Positions 44,201-60,108 of a DNA stretch of 64,000 nt are shown piece by piece. Both the position numbers and the translations under genes were made by a program. The stretch is taken from contig NC_092264.1 in the NCBI RefSeq assembly GCF_036320965.1, positions 10,624,143 through 10,688,142 on the forward strand. The letters are read 5' to 3'. This DNA comes from Panulirus ornatus (lineage: Eukaryota; Arthropoda; Malacostraca; Decapoda; Palinuridae). The stretch's first letter is position 1. The number at the start of each line of letters is the position of its first letter. The notes beneath the pieces were generated by a model. It was not told the origin of the DNA, did not search any database, and saw only the letters and a list, made by a program, of their open reading frames with translations.

Positions 44201-46237
44201 TCGGTGAGAGTAATGCTGGTGCTCGTGGGTGTGGGTTGGTGGTGGTTGGGGAGACGATGGGGCTCGTGTTATGTGTGTGGTGGGGTGGTCTCGTTGCGGG
44301 TGTAGTTTTCTGTGTGGTGAGAGTTGTGGTGCGGGTGGTGGTTGGCTTGTGGGCTGGTGGTTGTTGGAGTGGTTTGGTGTGTATTGGTGGCGTGTCCGTT
44401 TTGGTGAGCGGTTGGGGTGGTTGGGTTTGCTTGGGTGGGGTTGGTTGTGGTGGTTGGGTCTGGTGGTGGTGCGGTGTTTTGTCTGGTTGGGTGGGTGGTG
44501 AGTGTTGGTGGTGCGTTGGGTGTAGTTGGCGTGGCTTGTGTGGTGGGCTACGTTCGGGCTTTGGCTGTGGGCTTTGTGGGATGCTTAGTGGATGGTTTAG
44601 GTTGCTGGGGTGTTGTGGTGGGTTTGGTGTCGTGGTGAGAGTTGTGTTTGGTGTGCGTGGGGATTCGGGGCGTGGTGGTCGGGTGGTGGTTGGATGGTTG
44701 TTGGTTTTGCGGGTTGGAGGTTTGTTCGGTGGTCGGTTTGTGGTTGTGTGGCTGGGTGTGGCGTTGGGGGTGGTGGGGGGGGTTGGTCGGGTGGGGTTGC
44801 GGGTGGGGGTGGTTGGTGGCCGAGGGCCGCTTCCGGCGCGTGGTCGGGGGGTGGGGTACCTGTTGCCGTTTGGCGGAGTCCGGTCGGCGGGTCGGTGCGG
44901 TTGCCGACTTCGGCTGGGGGGGTCGCCACCGGGGTGGGTTGGGGTTTGGTCTGTGGGTTTTGTGTGGTGGGTTGTTGTTGTCGTGGGTGTTGTGGGTGAT
45001 CGCTGTGGTTGGTGTGGGGTGTGGGTTGTGGTTTTGTGTTATGCTTTTGGTTTGGGTTATCGGTTGGTGAGACTGCTTGGAGCTTTGGTGGGGGTTGGTG
45101 GTCCGATGGTGTGACATCGTGCGGGGTGGGGGGGGGTCCGGGTTTGGAGCGTCCCGTGGCCGTGACGTGTGTGGTGGTTCTGTGGCGTTTCGGTTCTTGG
45201 TTGACGGTGGGGTGATGGTGGTGGTTGCTTCCTTGTTGGTTTGGGGGTGGTTTGGTGCGTTGGTGAGGCTTCTGTGTGGTGGTGCTTGTTTTTTGTGATC
45301 TGGTTGGTGTGGTGGTAGGTGGTGATTGGTTCGGTGGGTGTTTGGTGGGGTGTCGTGGAGGCGTTTTGGTGTGGTGGCGTGTGTTTTGGTGAGAGTTGTT
45401 TGTGGTGAGCTGTGTGCGGGTTGTGCGGGTTGTTGTGTTCGGGGGGTGTGGTACTATGTTTTGGTGTCTGTTGTGGTTGTTGTTGGTTGTGGTATTGTTT
45501 CTTACTGTGGTTGTGGTTGTGGTTGGTATTGCATGGTTGGCTCTGGTGTGGTGGTGGTTGGTTTTGGTTTTGTTGCTTGGTGAGGGTGATTGGTGGTGAT
45601 TGTGGTGGAGTGGTGTGTGTGGGGTGTCGGTTTTGTCTGTGTTGTGTGTGTTTTGGTTGGTGAGAGTTGGTCGATTTGGTGGTTCAATGTGGCCTGTCGG
45701 TTTATGGTTTGGTTTTTGGTGGTTGGTTTGGTTCGGTATGGTGTTTGGTCTGTAGGTGTGGTGTTCTTGGGTTTTTTGGGTGGTGGCGTTTGGTTGTTTG
45801 TTGGTGGGTGGTTGCGGTGGTGTTGTGTGTGGTTGGTTGTTGGTGTGGCAGTGTGGATGGTGTTGGATGGTTGTTGGTGTTTGTTTGTGTTGTCGGTTTG
45901 GTTATCGGTTGTTTTCCTTTTAGTGGTTTTTGATGGTGTGTTTGGTGGTTGGTTTGGCTGGTTGGTGTGGTTTTTATTTGGCTGGTTTGGTTGGTTGGTG
46001 AGCTTGTTGTGGGGTGAGGTAGTTTGCTACCCTGGTTTCGGTTTTCGTTGTGGGTTGGTGTTGCGTTTGGGGGGGAGTTTTTGGGCGTCGTGCTCTCTGT
46101 TGTGTTGCGGCTTTTGGCTGGTCGGTTTGGTTGGTGGTCTTGTTTTGGTGTCGTGTTGGTTGGTTGTGGTTGGTTTTCGGTGATGGTTAGTGTTATGGTG
46201 GTGTGTGTGGTGTTTGGTTGGTTGGCGTGTTGGTGAG
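38246..46237. repeat. 8-kb G/T-only low-complexity tract
   Basis: The plus strand is almost entirely G and T in irregular TGG, TTGG, TGTGG and GTTG combinations, with few C and very few A. No fixed period is visible. The tract opens with GGGAGGGGGGGGGG. The phrase GGTGAGAGT recurs at least 14 times, mostly between 40490 and 46235, and is also the LINE phrase at which normal sequence resumes. Long open frames on both strands (for example 38140-40116 minus) come from the scarcity of A and are not genes. It replaces about 215 bp of expected LINE sequence. A real satellite-like expansion or a long-read basecalling artefact are both possible; I favour the artefact. Confidence 0.9.
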
Positions 46238-48850
46238 AGTAAGTTAGCTTTGGGAGATAGGAGACTTGTTGAGGAAGTACCAGGAGAGACTGAGTACAGA
46301 ATGGGAAAAAGGTGAGAAACAATGGAAGTAAGGGTGTGGCGGGAGGAATGTGATGTATTAAGGGATCAGTGAGGATTGCGCAAAAGATGCTTGTGGCATG
46401 GAAGAGTGGGATGGGGTTGCTTAGGATACAGGGTAGTGAGTGGTGGGATGCAAGAAGTAAGATTGATTTAGTGAAAGAGAAGAGAGAGAGGCATTTGGAT
46501 TGATGTTTGCAGGGCAAAAAATTGCAATTGAGTGGGAGATGTATAAAAGAAAGAGACAGGAGGTCAAGAGAAAGGTGCAAGAGGTGAAAAAGAGGGCAAA
46601 TGAGAGTTGGGGTGAGAGAGTATCATTAAATTTCAGGGAGAATAAAAAGATGTTCTGGAAGGAGGTAAATAAAGTGCGTAGGACAAGGGAGCAAATGGGA
46701 ACTTCAGTGAAGGGCGCAAATGGGGAGGTGATAACAAGTAGTGGTGATGTGAGAAGGAGATGGAGTGAGTATTTTGAAGGTTTGTTGAATGTGTTTGATG
46801 ATAGAGTGGCAGATATAGGGTGTTTTGGTTGAGGTGGTGTGCAAAGTGAGAGGGTTAGGGAAAATGGTTTGGTAAACAGAGGAGAAGAGGTAGTAAAAGC
46901 TTTGCGGAAGATGAAAGCCGGCAAGGCAGCAGGTTTGGATGGTATTGCAGTGGACTTTATTAAAAAAGGGGGTGACTGTATTATTGACTGGTTGGTAAGG
47001 TTATTTAATGTATGTATGACTCATGGTGAGGTGCCTGAGGATTGGCGGAATGCGTGCATAGTGCCATTGTACAAAGGCAAAGGGGATAAGAGTGAGTGCT
47101 CAAATTACAGAGGCATAAGTTTGTTGAGTATTCCTGGTAAATTATATGGGAGGGTATTGATTGAGAGGGTGAAGGCATGTACAGAGCATCAGATTGGGGA
47201 AGAGCAGTGTGGTTTCAGAAGTGGTAGAGGATGTGTGGATCAGGTGTTTGCTTTGAAGAATGTATGTGAGAAATACTTAGAAAAGCAAATGGATTTGTAT
47301 GTAGCATTTATGGATCTGGAGAAGGCATATGATAGAGTTGATAGAGATGCTCTGTGGAAGGTATTAAGAATATATGGTGTGGGAGGCAAGTTGTTAGAAG
47401 CAGTGAAAAGTTTTTATTCAGGATGTAAGGCATGTGTATGTGTAGGAAGAGAGGAAAGTGATTGGTTCTCAGTGAATGTAGGTTTGCGGCAGGGGTGTGT
47501 GATGTCTCCATGGTTGTTTAATTTCTTTATGGATGGGGTTGTTAGGGAGGTGAATGCAAGAGTTTTGGAAAGAGGGGCAAGTATGAAGTCTGTTGTGGAT
47601 GAGAGAGCTTGGGAAGTGAGTCAGTTGTTGTTCGCTGATGACACAGCGCTGGTGGCTGATTCATGTGAGAAACTGCAGAAGCTGGTGACTGAGTTTGGTA
47701 AAGTGTGTGAAAGAAGAAAGTTAAGAGTAAATGTGAATAAGAGCAAGGTAATTAGGTACAGTAGGGTTGAGGGTCAAGTCAATTGGGAGGTAAGTTTGAA
47801 TGGAGAAAAACTGGAGGAAGTAAAGTGTTTTAGATATCTGGGAGTGGATCTGGCAGCGGATGGAACCATGGAAGCGGAAGTGAATCATAGGGTGGGGGAG
47901 GGGGCGAAAATCCTGGGAGCCTTGAAGAATGTGTGGAAGTCGAGAACATTATCTTGGAAAGCAAAAATGGGTATGTTTGTAGGAATAGTGGTTCCAACAA
48001 TGTTATATGGTTGCGAGGCGTGGGCTATGGATAGAGTTGTGCGCAGGAGGGTGGATGTGCTGGAAATGAGATGTTTGAGGACAATGTGTGTTGTGAGGTG
48101 GTTTGATCGAGTAAGTAACATAAGGGTAAGAGAGATGTGTGGAAATAAAAAGAGCGTGATTGAGAGAACAGAAGAGGGTGTTTTGAAATGGTTTGGGCAC
48201 ATGGAGAGAATGAGTGAGGTAAGATTGACCAAGAGGATATATGTGTCTGAGGTGGAGGGAACAAGGAGAAGTGGGAGACCAAATTGGAGGTGGAAAGATG
48301 GAGTGAAAAAGATTTTGAGTGATCGGGGCCTGAACATGCAGGAGGGTGAAAGGCGGGCAAGGAATAGAGTGAATTGGATCGATGTGGTATACTGTGGTCG
48401 ATGTGCTGTCAATGGATTGAATCAGGGCATGTGAAGTATCTGGGGTAAACCATGGAAAGTTCTGTGGGGCCTGGATGTGGAAAGGGAGCTGTGGTTTCAG
48501 GCATTATTACATGACAGCTAGACTCTGAGTGTGAACGATTGGGGCCTTTGTTGTCTTTTCCTAGCACTACCTCACACACAAGAGGCGGGAGGGGGATGTT
48601 ATTCCATGTGTGGCGAGGTGGCGATGGGAATAAATAAAGGCAGAAAGTATGAATTATGTACATGTGTATATGTGTATATGTCTGTGTGTGTATATATATG
48701 TGTACATTGAGATGTATGGGTATGTATATTTGCGTGTGTGGACGTGTATGTATATACATGTGTGTGGGGTGGGATGGGCCATTTCTTTCGTCTGTTTCCT
48801 TGTGCTACCTCGCAAACGCGGGAGACAGCGACAAAGCAAAATAATGATAA
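46238..48850 (+). mobile_element. LINE copy 15, 3' part, right of the G/T tract
   Basis: Resumes with GGTGAGAGTAAGT just after the endonuclease. The first 270 bp carry many single-base indels against other copies (for example GAGGATTGCG for GATGGATTGCG); from about 46510 the sequence is clean. Linker, RT and C-terminal domain follow in a near-continuous frame. The long 3'UTR (48435-48840) contains GTTGTCTTTTCCTAGCACTA and the conserved tail CTCGCAAACGCGGGAGACAG. It ends in ATAATGATAATAATATAATA sequence. Confidence 0.88.
46839..48434 (+). pseudogene. LINE RT and C-terminal ORF of copy 15
   Basis: 531 open codons. RT motifs are [89 protein letters not shown] and FADD (near 47635). The C-terminal domain follows with VRRRVDVLEMRCLRTMC and GRPNWRWKDGVKKILSDRGL. 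A TGA just upstream (46830-46832, where other copies read Arg in CFGRGGV) separates it from the linker frame 46500-46832, so it is a partial, interrupted polyprotein. Confidence 0.84.
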
Positions 48851-48878
48851 TAATATAATATATTTTTCTTTTTTTTTT

Positions 48879-49100
48879 CATACTATTCGCCATTTCCCAC
48901 ATTAGCGAGATAGCATTAAGAGCAGAGGATTGAGCCTGTCAGGGATATCCTCACTTGGCCCCCTTCTCTGTTCCTTCTGTGGAAAATTAAAAACGAGAGG
49001 GAGGATTTCCGGCTCCCCTGCTCTCTCCCCTTTTAGTCGCCTTCTACAACACATAGGGAATATGTGGGAAATTTTCTTTCTCCCATATCCCCAGGGATAA
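48879..49100 (-). mobile_element. Short LINE-related element S6
   Basis: Antisense copy, complete but more diverged (CCATTTCCCACATTAGCGAG tail, CCTCACTTGGCCCCCTTCTC body, TATCCCCAGGGATAAT 5' end). The open frame at 48902-49105 is incidental. It lies between LINE copies 15 and 16. Confidence 0.82.
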
Positions 49101-49110
49101 TACATATATA

Positions 49111-53791
<4,681 letters not shown>

Positions 53792-53799
53792 CATATATT

Positions 53800-54944
53800 C
53801 TTAATACCTTCCACAAAGCATCTCTATCAACTCTATCATATGCCTTCTCCAGATCCATAAATGCTACATACAAATCCATTTGCTTTTCTAAGTATTTCTC
53901 ACATACATTCTTCAAAGCAAACACCTGATCCACACATCCTCTACCACTTCTGAAACTACACTGCTCTTCTCCAATCTGATGCTCTGTACATGCCTTCACC
54001 CTCTCAATCAATACCCTCCCATATAATTTACCAGGAATACTCAACAAACTTATACCTCTGTAATTTGAGCACTCACTCTTATCCCCTTTGCCTTTGTACA
54101 ATGGCACTATGCACGCATTCCGCCAATCCTCAGGCACCTCACCGTGAGTCATACATACATTAAATAACCTCACCAACCAGTCAACAATACAGTCACCCCC
54201 TTTTTTAATAAATTCCACTGCAATACCATCCAAACCTGCTGCCTTGCCGGCTTTCATCTTCCGCAAAGCTTTTACTACCTCTTCTCTGTTTACCAAATCA
54301 TTTTCCCTAACCCTCTCACTTTGCACACCACCTCGACCAAAACACCCTATATCTGCCACTCTATCATCAAACACATTCAACAAACCTTCAAAATACTCAC
54401 TCCATCTCCTTCTCACATCACCACTACTTGTTATCACCTCCCCATTTGCGCCCTTCACTGAAGTTCCCATTTGCTCCCTTGTCTTACGCACTTTATTTAC
54501 CTCCTTCCAGAACATCTTTTTATTCTCCCTAAAATTTAATGATACTCTCTCACCCCAACTCTCATTTGCCCTCTTTTTCACCTCTTGCACCTTTCTCTTG
54601 ACCTCCTGTCTCTTTCTTTTATACGTCTCCCACTCAATTGCATTTTTTCCCTGCAAAAATCGTCCAAATGCCTCTCTCTTCTCTTTCACTAATACTCTTA
54701 CTTCTTCATCCCACCACTCACTACCCTTTCTAATCAACCCACCTCCCACTCTTCTCATGCCACAAGCATCTTTTGCGCAATCCATCACTGATTCCCTAAA
54801 TACATCCCATTCCTCCTCCACTCCCCATACTTCCATTGTTCTCACCTTTTTCCATTCTGTACTCAGTCTCTCCTGGTACTTCCTCACACAAGTCTCCTTC
54901 CCAAGCTCACTTACTCTCACCACCCTCTTCACCCCAACAGTCAC
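53800..54944 (-). pseudogene. LINE linker and RT N-terminal ORF of copy 18
   Basis: About 380 genuine LINE codons. They run from [20 protein letters not shown] through the basic linker, KAAGLDGIAVEFIKKGGD and FRSGRGCVDQVFALKN to [10 protein letters not shown]; the frame then reads into (TA)n as Ile-Tyr repeats. The palm motif with FADD is missing, so no polymerase activity is possible. Confidence 0.82.
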
Positions 54945-55068
54945 TCCTTTTTTTCTGAAAACCCCTACAAATCTTCACCTTAGCCTCCACAAGATAATGA
55001 TCAGACATCCCTCCAGTTGCACCTCTCAGCACATTAACATCCAAAAGTCTCTCTTTCGCATGCCTGTC

Positions 55069-55765
55069 AATTAACACGTAATCCAATAACGCTCTCTGGC
55101 CATCTCTCCTACTTACATAAGTATACTTATGTATATCTCGCTTTTTAAACCAGGTATTCCCAATCATCAGTCCTTTTTCAGCACATAAATCTACAAGCTC
55201 TTCACCATTTCCATTTACAACACTGAACACCCCATGTATACCAATTATTCCCTCAACTGCCACATTACTCACCTTTGCATTCAAATCACCCATCACTATA
55301 ACCCGGTCTCGTGCATCAAAACCACTATTACACTCATTCAGCTGCTCCCAAAACACTTGCCTCTCATGATCTTTCTTCTCATGCCCAGGTGCATATGCAC
55401 CAATAATCACCCATCTCTCTCCATCAACTTTCAGTTTTACCCATATTAATCGAGAATTTACTTTCTTACATTCTATCACATACTCCCACAACTCCTGTTT
55501 CAGGAGTACTGCTACTCCTTCCCTTGCTCTTGTCCTCTCACTAACCCCTGACTTTACTCCCAAGACATTCCCAAAACCACTCTTCCCCTTCACCCTTGAG
55601 CTTCGTTTCACTCAGAGCCAAAACATCCAGGTTCCTTTCCTCAAACATACTACCTATCTCTCCTTTTTTCACATCTTGGTTACATCCACACACATTTAGG
55701 CACCCCAATCTGAGCCTTCGAGGAGGATGAGCACTCCCCGCGTGACTCCTTCTTCTGTTTCCCAT
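55069..55765 (-). pseudogene. LINE endonuclease ORF of copy 18, frameshifted
   Basis: Start context MGNRRRSHAGSAHPPRRLRL at 55765 matches copy 6. A one-base insertion near 55575 shifts the frame between GEGEEWF and GNVLGVKSGV. The rest shows [37 protein letters not shown] and [21 protein letters not shown]-type target-nicking endonuclease by family. Confidence 0.83.
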
Positions 55766-55893
55766 TTTAGAAAGTTAAAAAACATACAAGGAGGGGAGGA
55801 TTTCTGGCCCCCCGCTCCCGTCCCCTCTAGTCGCTTTCTACAACACGCGAGGAATGCGTGGGAAGTATTCTTTCACCCCTATCCCCAGGGATA

Positions 55894-56032
<139 letters not shown>

Positions 56033-56246
56033 TATGAAAAATGTAAGAAACAATTTAGAAAACTGAAACTTCTAGCTTGAAATGAAAAGAAAAAATGAAT
56101 GTCACATAATGGTTCAACCTCTGGCTATGGAAAAAGGAAATGTTTAATTTATTTACACAAAAGTCAATAGTAGTTCTCATCAATTTAACTTAACCACTGT
56201 ATCAATAAGCTTCAATGTCTAAGCTACATTTTTTCCAATTTCACTA
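56033..56246. repeat. Low-copy flank shared with 13276-13475
   Basis: About 200 bp nearly identical to the block beside LINE copy 6 (GTTCAACCTCTGGCTATGGA, CAATAAGCTTCAATGTCTAA). The likeness stops at TCCAATTT in both; this locus continues into unique sequence, whereas the other ends at the target-site duplication. It is therefore the likely source of the transduced segment. Confidence 0.85.
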
Positions 56247-56968
56247 TTTTCTTGTCAAAGCACCATGTATGAAAACTATCACTCCAGTAACACAACTATA
56301 AACATTTACTTCCCCTTTAAAAAAGTTCTGGGGAAGTCTGTCTCGATACACTGTGGGACACTACCACCTGGCGAGGTTTGTGTTGCAATGGTTTTTGATT
56401 CACAAACGTAGTAGCATCACTGGTGGCCAAGGTAGTTCCGTTGGCGAAGAGGAGCTCATGAAACATGTCGGAAAGCATGCTACTGCAGGCAGGAGTGAAG
56501 GCTGATGCAAACTTTAGATGGCAAAGAAACTGGAGGCACCACATCAGGCAAGAGGACGAGGCAGCTCCCGCCAGTCCTTCCGCTTTCCATCACCAACATG
56601 ACCCTCATCACTTTTGCAAACTTCCTGGTCTGGGCAGGGGCGGCGTCCTCTCAAGGGGGGGGCATCGCGGTACGACGGTGGGGTGGACTGGACCCCCTCT
56701 TCAGACCACTTTTCTCTCCGGAGTATTAAAGCTGTGCTAACGTGTGTATGGGGAAGGGCAGATGCCGCCTAGCCTAGGCTGCTCCTCACCACCTATGGCG
56801 ACCTTAACCCTCACCAGCACCACACAAGCCGGACGCTCGTGTCGTTTCTTAACGCGTCTGCTAACTACAGCGGCCAATCTTGTTCTCACTCTGCTACTGT
56901 TGCTTCCGTCTCAACGCCTTCGCCATTTCCACCGATGAATAACGCCGACCCGGTACCCCACAGCTTTG
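56247..56968. other. Unassigned low-copy region, more GC-rich
   Basis: About 700 bp unlike the surrounding repeats. Open frames exist on both strands (56465-56740 and 56744-56938 plus; 56317-56544 minus, ending SVSRQTSPELF), but I recognise no domain and see no convincing splice or start context. It may be an exon, a promoter-proximal region or a decayed gene. Of the three, the minus-strand frame with a stop at 56317 followed by AT-rich DNA looks most like a last exon, at low confidence. Confidence 0.35.
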
Positions 56969-56971
56969 ATA

Positions 56972-57002
<31 letters not shown>

Positions 57003-57003
57003 T
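56969..57003. repeat. (TA)n and T-run
   Basis: About 24 bp TA and about 12 T, the 3' tail side of antisense LINE copy 19. Confidence 0.9.
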
Positions 57004-59171
57004 TTGCTTTGTCGCTGTCTCCCGCGTTTGCGAGGTAGCGCAAGGAAACAGACAAAAGAAATGGCCCAACCCACCCCCATACACATGTATATACATACGT
57101 CCACACACGCAAATATACATACCTACACAGCTTGCCATGGTTTACCCCAGACGCTTCACATGCCCTGATTCAATCCACTGACAGCACGTCAACCCCGGTA
57201 TACCACATCGCTCCAATTCACTCTATTCCTTGCCCTCCTTTCACCCTCCTGCATGTTCAGGCCCCGATCACACAAAATCTTTTTCACTCCATCTTTCCAC
57301 CTCCAATTTGGTCTCCCTCTTCTCCTCGTTCCCTCCACCTCCGACACATATATCCTCTTGGTCAATCTTTCCTCACTCATTCTCTCCATGTGCCCAAACC
57401 ATTTCAAAACACCCTCATCTGCTCTCTCAACCACGCTCTTTTTATTTCCACACATCTCTCTTACCCTTACGTTACTTACTCGATCAAACCACCTCACACC
57501 ACACATTGTCCTCAAACATCTCATTTCCAGCACATCCATCCTCCTGCGCACCACTCTATCCATAGCCCACGCCTCGCAACCATACAACATTGTTGGAACC
57601 ACTATTCCTTCAAACATACCCATTTTTGCTTTCCGAGATAATGTTCTCGACTTCCACACATTCTTCAAGGCTCCCAGAATTTTCGCCCCCTCCCCCATCC
57701 TATGATCCACTTCCACTTCCATGGTTCCATCCGCTGCCAGATCCACTCCCAGATATCTAAAACACTTTACTTCCTCCAGTTTCTCTCCATTCAAACTCAC
57801 CTCCCAATTGACTTGACCCTCAACCCTACTGTACCTAATAACCTTGCTCTTATTCACATTTACTCTTAACTTTCTTCTTTCACACACTTTACCAAACTCA
57901 GTCACCAGCTTATGCAGTTTCTCACATGAATCAGCCACCAGCGCTGTATCATCAGCGAACAACAACTGACTCACTTCCCAAGCTCTCTCATCCCCAACAG
58001 ACTTCATACTTGCCCCTCTTTCCAAAACTCTTGCATTTACCTCCCTAACAACCCCATCCATAAACAAATTAAACAACCATGGAGACATCACACACCCCTG
58101 CCGCAAACCTACATTCACTGAGAACCAATCACTTTCCTCTCTTCCTACACGTACACATGCCTTACATCCTCGATAAAAACTTTTCACTGCTTCTAACAAC
58201 TTCCCTCCCACACCATATATTCTTAATACCTTCCACAGAGCATCTCTATCAACTCTATCATATGCCTTCTCCAGATCCATAAATGCTACATACAAATCCA
58301 TTTGCTTTTCTAAGTATTTCTCACATACATTCTTCAAAGCAAACACCTGATCCACACATCCTCTACCACTTCTGAAACCACACTGCTCTTCCCCAATCTG
58401 ATGCTCTGTACATGCCTTCACCCTCTCAATCAATACCCTCCCATATAATTTACCAGGAATAGTCAACAAACTTATACCTCTGTAATTTGAGCACTCACTC
58501 TTATCCCCTTTGCCTTTGTACAATGGCACTATGCACGCATTCCGCCAATCCTCAGGCACCTCACCATGAGTCATACATACATTAAATAACCTTACCAACC
58601 AGTCAATAATACAGTCACCCCCTTTTTTAATAAAGTCCACTGCAATACCATCCAAACCTGCTGCCTTGCTGGCTTTCATCTTCCGCAAAGCTTTTACTAC
58701 CTCTTCTCTGTTTACCAAATCATTTTCCCTAACCCTCTCACTTTGCACACCACCTCGACCAAAACACCCTATATCTGCCACTCTATCATCAAACACATTC
58801 AACAAACCTTCAAAATACTCACTCCATCACCTCCCCATTTGCGCCCTTCACTGAAGTTCCCATTTGCTCCCTTGTCTTACGCACTTTATTTACCTCCTTC
58901 CTGAACATCTTTTTATTCTCCCTAAAATTTAATGATACTCTCTCACCCCAACTCTCATTTGCCCTTTTTTTCACCTCTTGCACCTTTCTCTTGACCTCCT
59001 GTCTCTTTCTTTTATACATCTCCCACTCAATTGCATTTTTTCCCTGCAAAAATCGTCCAAATGCCTCTCTCTTCTCTTTCACTAATACTCTTACTTCATC
59101 CCACCACTCACTACCCTTTCTAATCAACCCATCTCCCACTCTTCTCATGCCACAAGCATCTTTTGCGCAAT

Positions 59172-59177
<6 letters not shown>
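57004..59177 (-). mobile_element. LINE copy 19, 5' truncated
   Basis: Antisense with tail, short 3'UTR, full C-terminal and RT domains, and the linker up to [13 protein letters not shown] at 59177, where (TA)n begins. A deletion of about 30 bp near 58830 removes the codons of TSSGDVRRRW and breaks the frame between linker (58819-59177) and RT. A 3-bp loss at about 59097 drops one Glu. Confidence 0.9.
57189..58805 (-). CDS. Uninterrupted LINE RT and C-terminal ORF
   Basis: 538 open codons from LNVFDDRVADIGCFGRGGVQ to the normal stop. RT blocks: [89 protein letters not shown], and FADD near 57950. The C-terminal domain is intact through RRARNRVNWSDVVYRG. The first Met is internal to the polyprotein. 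No endonuclease lies in frame, so this is an enzymatic fragment at best. Confidence 0.77.
   Translation of the reverse strand: MLNVFDDRVADIGCFGRGGVQSERVRENDLVNREEVVKALRKMKASKAAGLDGIAVDFIKKGGDCIIDWLVRLFNVCMTHGEVPEDWRNACIVPLYKGKGDKSECSNYRGISLLTIPGKLYGRVLIERVKACTEHQIGEEQCGFRSGRGCVDQVFALKNVCEKYLEKQMDLYVAFMDLEKAYDRVDRDALWKVLRIYGVGGKLLEAVKSFYRGCKACVRVGREESDWFSVNVGLRQGCVMSPWLFNLFMDGVVREVNARVLERGASMKSVGDERAWEVSQLLFADDTALVADSCEKLHKLVTEFGKVCERRKLRVNVNKSKVIRYSRVEGQVNWEVSLNGEKLEEVKCFRYLGVDLAADGTMEVEVDHRMGEGAKILGALKNVWKSRTLSRKAKMGMFEGIVVPTMLYGCEAWAMDRVVRRRMDVLEMRCLRTMCGVRWFDRVSNVRVREMCGNKKSVVERADEGVLKWFGHMERMSEERLTKRIYVSEVEGTRRRGRPNWRWKDGVKKILCDRGLNMQEGERRARNRVNWSDVVYRG

Positions 59178-59244
<67 letters not shown>
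59178..59244. repeat. (TA)n at a head-to-head LINE junction
   Basis: About 67 bp of TA between the truncated 5' ends of copies 19 (minus) and 20 (plus). Confidence 0.94.
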
Positions 59245-59246
<2 letters not shown>

Positions 59247-59600
59247 GGTGCCTAAATGTGTGTGGATGTAACCAAGATGTGAAAAAAGGAGAGATAGGTA
59301 GTTTGTTTGAGGAAAGGAACCTGGATGTTTTGGCTCTGAGTGAAACGAAGCTCAAGGGTAAAGGGGAAGAGTGGTTTGGGAATGTCTGGGGAGTAAAGTC
59401 AGGGGTTAGTGAGAAGACAAGAGCAAGGGAAGGAGTAGCAATACTCCTGAAACAGGAGTTGTGGGAGTATGTGATAGAATGTAAGAAAGTAAATTCTCGA
59501 TTAATATGGGTAAAACTGAAAGAAAGATCATGAGAGGCAAGTGTTTTGGGAGCAGCTGAATGAGTGTGTTAGTGGTTTTGATGCATGAGACCAGGTTATA

Positions 59601-60089
59601 GTGATGGGTGATTTGAATGCAAAGGTGAGTAATGTGGTAGTTGAGGGAATAATTGGTATACATGGGGTGTTCAGTGTTGTAAATGGAAATGGTAAAGAGC
59701 TTGTAGATTTATGTGCTGAAAAAGGACTGATGATTGGGAATACCTGGTTTAAAAAGCGAGATATACATAAGTATACTTATGTAAGTAGGAGAGATGGCCA
59801 GAGAGCGTTATTGGATTACGTGTTAATTGACAGCCGTGCGAAAGAGAAACTTTTGGATGTTAATGTGCTGAGAGGTGCAACTGGAGGGATGTCTGATCAT
59901 TATCTTGTGGAGGCTAAGGTGAAGATTTGTATGGGTTTTCAGAAAAGAAGAGTGAATGTTGGGGTGAAGAGGGTGGTGAGAGTAAGTGAGCTTGGGAAGG
60001 AGACCTGTGTGAGGAAGTACCAGGAGAGACTGAGTACAGAATGGAAAAAGGTGAGAACAATGGAAGTAAGGGGAGTGGGGGAGGAATAG
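59601..60089 (+). pseudogene. LINE endonuclease C-terminal part of copy 20
   Basis: 162 codons: [59 protein letters not shown] and [19 protein letters not shown]. It stops in the linker because of an inserted base. It lacks the catalytic N-terminal part, which lies in another frame at 59245-59533. Confidence 0.82.
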
Positions 60090-60108
60090 GGATGTATTTA
60101 GGGAATCA

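Noticed and set aside
38246..46237. Telomeric repeat array
   Set aside because: The arthropod motif TTAGG is not seen in array form; A is nearly absent. A miscalled telomere cannot be fully excluded, but LINE sequence on both sides argues for an internal site.
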